Source: Terramyces sp. JEL0728
Taxonomy: Eukaryota > Chytridiomycota > Chytridiomycetes > Rhizophydiales > Terramycetaceae
Assembly (NCBI GenBank): GCA_027603945.1
Contig: JADIIU010000023.1
Coordinates: forward strand, 62,001-126,000
Direction: 5' to 3'
Length of the DNA: 64,000 nt
The notes beneath the pieces were generated by a model. The model made no database searches and was not told where the DNA came from. It was given only the letters and a program-made list of their open reading frames with translations. A program made the translations under genes and the position numbers. Each line of letters starts with the position of its first letter. Position 1 is the stretch's first letter. Positions 57,176 to 64,000 of the stretch are shown piece after piece.

Positions 57176-58026
57176 ATGCTCTCCTTCATTCCGTCATTGA
57201 TTGCGCTCAGTGCAGCACTGCCAGCTACATCCAACTTTAACAATATTTTCATTATTGTATTGGAAAATGAAAGTTTTGGCCCTACTTTTAACCAACCTTA
57301 CTTTGGCAAAGTGCTTGCTCCAAAAGGACGCTTGCTGACCAACTACCATGGTGTTACCCATCCATCCCAAGTACTATTTTGCTAACCTAGCCAAACTATA
57401 TCGCAATGACATCTGGATCTACTAATGGTGTTTTCATGGATTTTACTGCTGATGTCGGCAAGACTAATGTTGTAGATAAATTAGAAGCAGCTCAGTTGAC
57501 TTGGAAAACTTACCAAGAGAGCTACCCAGTTGCTTCTGGATGCTTCAAAGGTGACGCTGCCCCATACTATCGCAAGCACAACCCATTTGTCTCTTACAAA
57601 AATGTTCAATCCAATGTAGCTAGATGCAACAATATTGTAAACGCAGATCAATTGCAAGCCGATATCGCATCCGGCCAGCTTGCAAATTACATGTTCTACA
57701 CTCCAAACATTAACAATGATGGACACGACACTGACTTGGATTACGCAGCTAACTGGCTCCAAGGATTCATCGAACCATTGCTCGCAAACCCTGTCTTCTC
57801 AAAGACTTTGTTTGTCGTTACTTTTGATGAAAGTGCCAATGTCTTGGATATTGATACTGTTCACAACCAAATCTACACTGTGTTGTTGGGTGCTGGTATC
57901 CCTGCTGGTACTCAAGACAATACCTACTATAACCACTACTCGCTCTTGAAGACTTTACAAACCAACTGGGGAATTGGAAGCTTGACTTCAAATGATGCCG
58001 GTGCAAATGCATTCAACTTGCGCTAA
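57176..58026 (+). CDS. Secreted phosphoesterase/acid phosphatase, tandem copy 3
   Basis: Exons 57176-57370 and 57391-58026 give 276 residues. The start at 57176 gives a good signal peptide (MLSFIPSLIALSAALPA). Motifs: IVLENESFGPTF, HPSQPNYIAMTSG across the splice, TPNINNDGHDTD and LFVVTFDESAN. The intron (57371-57390, 20 nt) is almost the same in sequence as that of copy 2, differing near the 5' end. Function as for copy 1. Confidence 0.9.
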
Positions 58027-58492
58027 ACTAGAATAAATATAGTTAGAATTATCTGTTTTACACTGGTAACTGCGCAGTTGGTCGCTGATTCTATCCTGTT
58101 ATATTTCGTTTCTCGTTTAGCCTAATTTTGCCAAGGTTTTTGATGTGCATGGATGGATGCATTGACCCTGGTAATAGTTCTTCCACCATCCTGATTGGTT
58201 TAACGGGATAATATATTGGATAACACCTCAGAACCAATTTTGATTCATTTCCATTCAGAAATATTGCCGCAAATCTCAGGATTGTTTTTAGTATTGCCTT
58301 GCGGTTGAATCGGATCTTGATATAGAAGCTGGCCAGATTCCTGCGAAGCCATCTGACATTGTGAGTTTCACTAATCCTTAATGTCTGTTTCAAGGATTCA
58401 TTTTCCTATCCAATGAATTTCAAGTACCACCTCCCAAACCACCGTTTCGCCCCTTTTTTGTGGTTTGATTGCTCTTTCACCGAAATCAGGAA
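58027..58492. other. Intergenic region, nothing further seen
   Basis: A 466-nt spacer before the metacaspase. A 100-codon open frame on the minus strand (58091-58393) begins with TTG and has no recognisable feature. No TATA box is clear. Confidence 0.35.
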
Positions 58493-59608
58493 ATGTTCAG
58501 AGGTTTAGGAAAATTAGTCGACAATTTGGAAAAGGTAGTTGAAAAAATAGACCCAAGCCAAGTTGAAAAGGTACCTTACAAGCTAACGCAGGCGCTGGGT
58601 AAAGTGATTGGAGGAAATGAAACTACCACCGGTAGAAAACCAACTGGTTCAATGTCAACTCATACGGGAGGCAATGGCAAACGCAGAGCATTGTTAATTG
58701 GTATCAATTACGTTGGAACTCAAGCTCAATTATCCGGCTGTGTCAATGATGTAAACAATGTTCACAATTTCATCAAGGACCAGTTTAACGATATTAGAAT
58801 CTTGACTGATGATCAACAAGGACAAAGCAACCCAACCAAAGCCAATATTATCGAGTCATTCAAATGGTTGGTCTCTGGAGCTCAGCCTGGCGATTCATTC
58901 TTCTTGCATTACTCTGGACACGGTTCAACTCAAAAGGACGAAGACGGTGATGAAGTTGATGGGTTGGACAACACCATTTGTCCAGTAGATTACAATTCTG
59001 CCGGTATGATTGTCGATGATGTATATTATTATTAATGGTAGGAAATGAACACAATCCTTGTTCAAGCTTTACCTGAAGGCTCCAGATTGGTAGCTATTTT
59101 CGATTGTTGCCATTCTGGTACCATGCTTGATTTGCCATTCATGTACACAATTGATGGAAACTTGGAAGTAACTTGCAAGAGCAACAAGCAGGCTGCATTG
59201 GAAGGCGGTATCAAAGCACTTAAAGATTTCCAAAAAGGCGACAAGCAAGCTGCGATGAAGGAAGCTTTCAGCGCTCTTTCATTGTTAACAAAACAAGAAC
59301 AAAACACTCCAAACTCTGAGGCAGAAAAGAAGACTTTGGCAACCAAATTTTCTAAAGCCGACGTACTAATGTTCTCTGGATGTAGAGATAACCAAACTAG
59401 TGCTGATGCTAAAATCAACGGCCAAGGATGTGGTGCCATGTCATGGGCTTTATTAGCTGTCCTTAGCAGCTCTAACGGAGCCAAATTGTCATTGAAAGAT
59501 CTGTTGGCCCAATTGAGAGAAAAATTGCAGGGCAAGTATGAACAAATCCCTCAAATGTCTACTTCACATGAGGTAGATGTCAACAACAACCACTTTTCAC
59601 TCGTTTAA
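58493..59608 (+). CDS. Metacaspase (type I), catalytic dyad present
   Basis: Exons 58493-58570, 58592-59020 and 59042-59608 give 357 residues. A short helical N-terminus leads to the p20 domain: [40 protein letters not shown] with the catalytic His (58919-58921), and [18 protein letters not shown] with the catalytic Cys (59108-59110). A p10-like C-terminus ends in [18 protein letters not shown]. Metacaspases are Ca2+-dependent Cys proteases cutting after Arg or Lys, with roles in stress, aggregate clearance and cell death; there is no Pro/Gln-rich prodomain as in yeast Mca1. The first intron is 21 nt and contains no stop, so the unspliced mRNA would add VPYKLTQ in frame. Start is ATG 58493. 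Confidence 0.92.
58571..58591 (+). other. Stop-free 21-nt intron in metacaspase gene
   Basis: GTACC...GCTAACGCAG fits the local intron consensus. It is a multiple of three with no in-frame stop, so ORF finders read through it. The paralogue at 60172 has an intron with stops at the matching position, which supports splicing here. Confidence 0.75.
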
Positions 59609-60171
59609 CCGATGTTCAATAAATGAAGATTTCATTGATTTTCCAATTTACTTTGCGCGAGTTGGAGTTTGACGAAAAATAGCTTTGAGGTCGGATTTTA
59701 GCTAGCAGGTACGCAGTCTCTTTGATACATTGGTTTAAAGACCAAAAGTCTCTTTGGCGAATCTAAAAGTTCGAGAGCACATGGATTTGGACCAACATGA
59801 AGGGTGCTGCTTGTTGGTGATAATATAAAACTTGCACCTTGTAATGCCCAGCTCTAATTAAACAAAATTGACCAAATTTTACTGCTTTTTTGTTACATAT
59901 GAATGTTCCCGCGTCAGCTAGCTAAATAATCCGTTTATTGCGAGAACAGGCCGCCAAACAGAAAAGAAATTCGCCAGTAATAGCTAATATAGCATTCATT
60001 TAGGTATTATATGCCGACCGAACTATAGCCAGTAAAACCAGAGAATGCTACATTTGCAGTCTCGCCACCGCACAGATCGCCACTGGTTCCCAGCTACGAA
60101 ACCAAAAATAGCAGGTAAACTCCAACGATTCATGTTCCGTATAAAAGTAGTTCCCATTACTAAAATAATAA
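59609..60171. other. Spacer between metacaspase paralogues
   Basis: A 563-nt spacer; a TATA box lies near its right end (60140-60147). AATAAA at 59618-59624 is the likely polyadenylation signal of the upstream metacaspase. No gene is seen. Confidence 0.4.
60140..60147 (+). promoter_or_regulatory. TATA box of pseudo-metacaspase gene
   Basis: TATAAAAG ending 24 nt before the ATG at 60172. Confidence 0.6.
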
Positions 60172-61259
60172 ATGAATTGTTTCGCAAGCTGTTTAGGTGA
60201 AGTAGAAAAGGAAGCAAACAAAGTCAAAGATGAAGCAAGAAAAGTTACTCCGCACTCAGTAAGCTACCACTTGACATAGGCAATAACCAAAGCATTTGAC
60301 GTGCAAGAATCAGCTAGTGTAAAACCAACTGCCATGATGACCCATGAAGGCGGATACGGAAAACGAAGAGCTCTGTTAATCGGCATCAACTACTTTGGCT
60401 CGCAAAACCCCTTGTCGAACTGTATTAGCAATGTTCGCAACGTTAACGACCATCTCAAGGATTTGTATTCTGATATTCGCGTTCTAAGTGATGACCAAAG
60501 TGGTGAAAGCCTGCCTACTAGAGCCAATATTATTGCGTCTTTCAAGTGGTTGGTTGAAGGTGCTCAACCTGGTGATTCATTCTTTTTACACTTTTCTGGT
60601 CAATCTGCTGCTGTTAAAGACCAAGATGGAGATGAGCAAAATGGAAAAGATGATGCAATCTGTCCAGTCGACCATGCTACTGCTGGTCTGATCCTTGATG
60701 ATGTAATCAATGCTAAATATAGGAAATGAATACGCTCCTCGTGCAATCGCTACCTGTTGGTTCAAGACTTGCGGCAATCTTTGATTGTGCTCATGCTGGG
60801 ACTATGCTCGACTTGCCTTTCGACTACATCATCGATAATACAGGCCAAGTTGTTTTACAAGACAGCAAGCGCTCTATAGTAGATGGCGGATTCCAAACCT
60901 ACAAGGATATCCAGAGTGGTAATGCCGCAGCTGCAGCCAAAGGTGCCTTTGGCGCATTGTCTACTTTGGCTACCATGAATCAAAAAGATGCAGCAGTAAA
61001 AAAGACTAGAGAGTTGAAATCATCGAATGCTGACGTGATCATGTTCAGTGCTCATAGAGATGCATTTTCGAATGATGCCAATTATGTAGTTTCTAGCGCG
61101 CTCTTGTCTGTGTTGGACAAGGTAGAAAGCGGCTCCAAGCCCACTCTCAGCGACTTGCTGGTTAAGATGAAGGATAGTTTGAAGGACAAGAAACTTGAAC
61201 CGCAAATGTCGACTTCCCATGCAGTAGACGTAAAAACCAACTTTTTCTCCCTTGTTTGA
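60172..61259 (+). CDS. Pseudo-metacaspase: both catalytic residues lost
   Basis: Exons 60172-60259, 60281-60712 and 60733-61259 give 348 residues. The fold is the same as in the upstream metacaspase ([76 protein letters not shown]). The catalytic His is Gln (60601-60603) and the catalytic Cys is Ala (60789-60791), so it cannot be a protease. The reading frame, introns, TATA box and the rest of the domain are intact, so it is not simply a decayed gene. A regulator, decoy or partner of the active copy is inferred. The N-terminus differs from that of the active copy (MNCFASCLGEVEKEANKVKD). Introns are 21 and 20 nt at the same positions as in the active copy. Confidence 0.92.
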
Positions 61260-61348
61260 TTCTATTTTTTTTGAATAAAACCCGATTGCACTCTGTTCCA
61301 AGTTGCTGGAGATATTCCATCTCTGAGGCTTATCAAAATATTTTCGAA

Positions 61349-64000
61349 ATGGAAGGCCAATCTCCAACGCACAATCGTTCATCCCAATATAATAATAATG
61401 AAACAACGAGTACGAATCAGACTCTGGGAATTAATATGGCACGAAACCCTTCAACATTTTCAAGGTTAAGCACCACACAATCGCCAGGATCTTCGGTCCC
61501 CAGTCAAATAATAACGAGAAGGAGAAGCAATGCCATCCCAGCCCGTTCACATTATGCATCGAGAATAGAAGGGAAATATATTTTAATCTAGGTTCACACG
61601 AAACTGCAGCAATTTCAGTTTCAACAGCAGAAATCAGACAAGTAAGTTGAATTAATATCAGCAAACAATGTCATGGACGTTTAGAGAATTAGCAACATAT
61701 GATTCACGCTATTCCCCGATCGGAAAGGATTTCAGCTCAAGTGCTCCAACTAAACGGCCGTTCACACCATCCATTTCAATCAAACTTGATGATGAAGCCT
61801 CTTTTGTATTTGAAAGTGAAAAAGAGAGCGAAGATGAGTATGGCGAAGATGAATATTTGATACCCCCAGTATCTCCAAGTATGGATAATGAAGTGATACC
61901 CCAAGACAAAGACGCGCCGTTCTGTTTTGCATATATTTGGAGTATAGTGAAATTGTCAGTGTATTCACTACCGGCAGTTTGTTTGGCAGTTCTGTTGACA
62001 TTACTGGATGCAGTAACATTTGCTTTATGTTAGATGTCCTATGGAATAATTGTATTTCCGCATTCTGATCCACATATTCCAGCAACTGGCCCTCAAGCAG
62101 GAATTTCAATGTTTTTAGCAAGTACAATTATTTCGCAGATTGTTTATACTGGAGGAGGCTCGGCATTTAAAGGTGCTATTGGAAGCATGATGATTGAAGT
62201 TATGCCTTTCTTGCATATAATGTGCCAAATAATTGAAACTCAAATGGTGGGGCAAAGCGATCACAGTATTCTAGCAACCATTATGGTATCTTATGCGTCC
62301 AGTACTATTGTTACAGGGCTTGTTTTTATACTTCTTGGAGTATTTAAACTGGGGACTGTAATCCATTTTTTCCCTAGACATATTCTAGTTGGATGCATTG
62401 GAGGTATAGGATTATTTTTGATATTGACTGGGATAGAAGTTACTGCTCATGTTCCCCCGGTCATTAATCTGGAATATTTTATGGAAATATTCAAATTATC
62501 CAATTTTATACTTTGGGGGTCAAGGTGAATCTTTATTAATCCAGTTTTGCTGCTGCTCTGGTTCTAAAACTACTCCAGAATTTCGTTGACCATCCAATGC
62601 TGGTGCCCATATTCTACGCAGTTATACCGTTCTTGTTTTATATTGTGGTATTTAGTATTGGCATACCCTTGGATGAATTACGCAAATTGGGCTGGCTGTT
62701 TAACTTTGAATCTGCAAACGATGCTCCATTTTATATTTTCTGGACTTTCTTTGATTTTAAGCAAGTTAAATGGTCAGCGGTCATGGCAACTATCCCAACA
62801 CAACTAGCTTTGACCTTCTTTGGAATTTTACACGTTCCAATCAACGTGCCTGCATTGGCTGTTTCCACCAGACAAGATGTGGATTTATCAAACGAAATTA
62901 TTGGACATGGACTAAGTAATATTCTGTCGGGACTTGCTGGAACTACACAAAACTACCTCGTCTATTCCAATTCATTGCTTTACATTAGGTCGGGAGGGAA
63001 CTCTACAACAAGCGGGGTAATATTGATTTTGATGACGATATTCCTGTGGGTCAAAGGGAGTTTTGTCATCCAATACGTACCTACGATTATAGTTGGAGCG
63101 TAAGCAATAATTAATCCCAGTTTAATCTTCCATTTGGGGGTTGATTTGCTTAAAGAGAGTGTTTATGACACCTGGTCGGTAGGAATGCATCCTTCAGAAT
63201 ATTTTACAATTATTATTATTGTAATGGTGATGGGAGTTGTTGGTTTTACGGAAGGGATCATGGTTGGTATCCTTTTAGCCTGTGTTTTCTTTGTAGTTAT
63301 GTATTCCAGAAGATCCATCATCAGAGAAACCTTTTCTGGTGCGCAGCTTCGTTCCAATGTCCACCGTTTGTTTAGACAGCAACAATTCTTGGATAAAGTT
63401 GGTATTCAGATCCATATAATCAAACTCCAAGGCTTTATGTTTTTTGGAACCGTCAGCCAGCTCGATTCACATATTAAAGGGATTCAACATTGCAATTCCA
63501 AAACGCGTTTCATCATTTTGGATTTCTCCTTGATCAGTGGTGTTGATTATTCCGGATTGGAAACTTTTCTTCGGATCAAAAGACATTTAGAAACTACAAA
63601 AACCCATCTAATATTCTGTGGTTTACAATCTATGGAAAGCGAACTTCGACTCTCTGGAATATTTGATACAGATGATTCCATAGATACAACATTGGTTCAT
63701 ACATTTGAGACACTCAATAACTCTCTGGAATGGTGCGAAAACTATTTACTCTCCACATATTATCGCAAGAGTGTACAAAGCGATCCAAAATCTGGTATTA
63801 TTAGTCTAATCTAGTTCCAAACTCCTCGTGGAATATTGCCAATTTAGGACCAGATATGGCATCAACACCAAGAGGCCAGCAAGTGAGTTTTGCAGCTGAT
63901 TTGATAATCAAAGCACATCCCCATGAAACTCCACTATCCACTACTTTTAACAAGGGGCATGAACCATTTAGATTCTTGATGCAGGCATTATCAGACACAG
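61349..64000 (+). CDS. Vsb1/YGR125W-like SulP vacuolar transporter, 3' end cut by window
   Basis: Exons 61349-61571, 61592-61641, 61662-62012, 62034-62524, 62545-63099, 63121-63794 and 63815 to the window end give at least 843 residues. A Ser/Thr-rich cytosolic N-terminus with RSHYASR precedes a SulP membrane core: LLDAMSYGIIVFP across the splice, TGGGSAFKGAIGSMMIEVMP, FPRHILVGCIGGIGLFLILTG, and PINVPALAVSTRQDVDLSNE. A STAS domain (FIILDFSLISGVDYSGLETF) follows; the sequence after the last intron should lead to the cyclic-nucleotide-binding-like domain seen in this fungal group. The yeast relative is vacuolar and linked to basic amino acid storage; the same role is inferred. Six introns, one with a GG donor. 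If translation starts at ATG 61668 instead, the first two introns are in the leader. Confidence 0.9.
61572..61591 (+). other. Putative 20-nt intron with non-canonical GG donor
   Basis: GGAAATATATTTTAATCTAG has the local length and 3' end but begins GG instead of GT. Removing it keeps the frame from ATG 61349 into the next exon. Confidence 0.5.

Noticed and set aside
58091..58393. 100-codon minus-strand frame
   Set aside because: Starts with TTG, no early ATG, no recognisable features, sits in a normal-sized spacer.
43..64000. Many frame breaks as pseudogenes or sequencing errors
   Set aside because: Nearly every break coincides with a GT-AG segment of 19-23 nt whose removal restores conserved motifs.
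1..64000. CRISPR arrays, insertion sequences, rRNA or tRNA genes
   Set aside because: None found; no spaced direct repeats, transposase frames, or convincing tRNA or rRNA sequence.

Overview
This is a gene-dense, AT-rich eukaryotic window, almost certainly from an early-diverging, flagellated (zoosporic) fungus or close relative. Fungal-type content includes a DUF3712 giant protein, a fungal vacuolar-type SulP transporter, a metacaspase, GH18 proteins, DUF1254/DUF1214, PEX11, Mediator subunit 4 and Atg6. A CEP164-like centriolar appendage protein and a MORN-repeat protein argue for a cilium. I cannot name the species.

The dominant feature is the intron architecture. I placed 62 introns (61 of 19-23 nt, one uncertain of 39 nt), almost all GT-AG. 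Most have a YTRAY branch-site-like motif ending 3-5 nt before the AG. Removing them restores reading frame and family motifs in gene after gene, so most apparent frame breaks in the raw ORFs are ultrashort introns. All exon coordinates below were checked to give total coding lengths divisible by three. Genes are tightly packed: convergent stop codons abut or overlap, two divergent start-codon pairs lie 12 and about 20 nt apart, and AATAAA often overlaps the stop codon.

Layout. 0.1-6 kb: SWIRM protein, small unknown protein, PEX11, neurochondrin-like protein, AlkB-like dioxygenase. 6.2-14.6 kb: a 2781-residue single-pass protein with DUF3712-type repeats. 14.7-21.6 kb: Sec14-like protein, aldose 1-epimerase, CEP164-like, unknown protein, RUN-domain protein. 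21.6-26.3 kb: two tandem SulP transporters with signs of gene conversion. 26.8-29.7 kb: AATF/Bfr2 and an AGC kinase. 29.8-36.5 kb: four tandem UDP-glycosyltransferases. 36.6-42.2 kb: MED4, a membrane-anchored unknown, a GH18 pair, an MFS transporter. 42.7-49.1 kb: DUF1254/1214 secreted protein, membrane protein, unknown, Atg6/Beclin, V-ATPase subunit C, MORN protein. 49.2-54.3 kb: a 7TM protein, a small ORF region, ubiquitin-activating enzyme E1. 54.9-58 kb: three tandem secreted phosphoesterases with different intron numbers. 58.5-61.3 kb: an active-looking metacaspase next to a paralogue lacking both catalytic residues. 61.3 kb to the right edge: a Vsb1-like SulP transporter, incomplete at its 3' end.

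Several genes fit an outward-facing or vacuolar lifestyle: secreted phosphatases and GH18 proteins, a V-ATPase subunit, vacuolar-type transporter, Atg6 and a possible Tag1-like autophagy regulator. No operon-like pathway is evident; clustering is mainly by tandem duplication.
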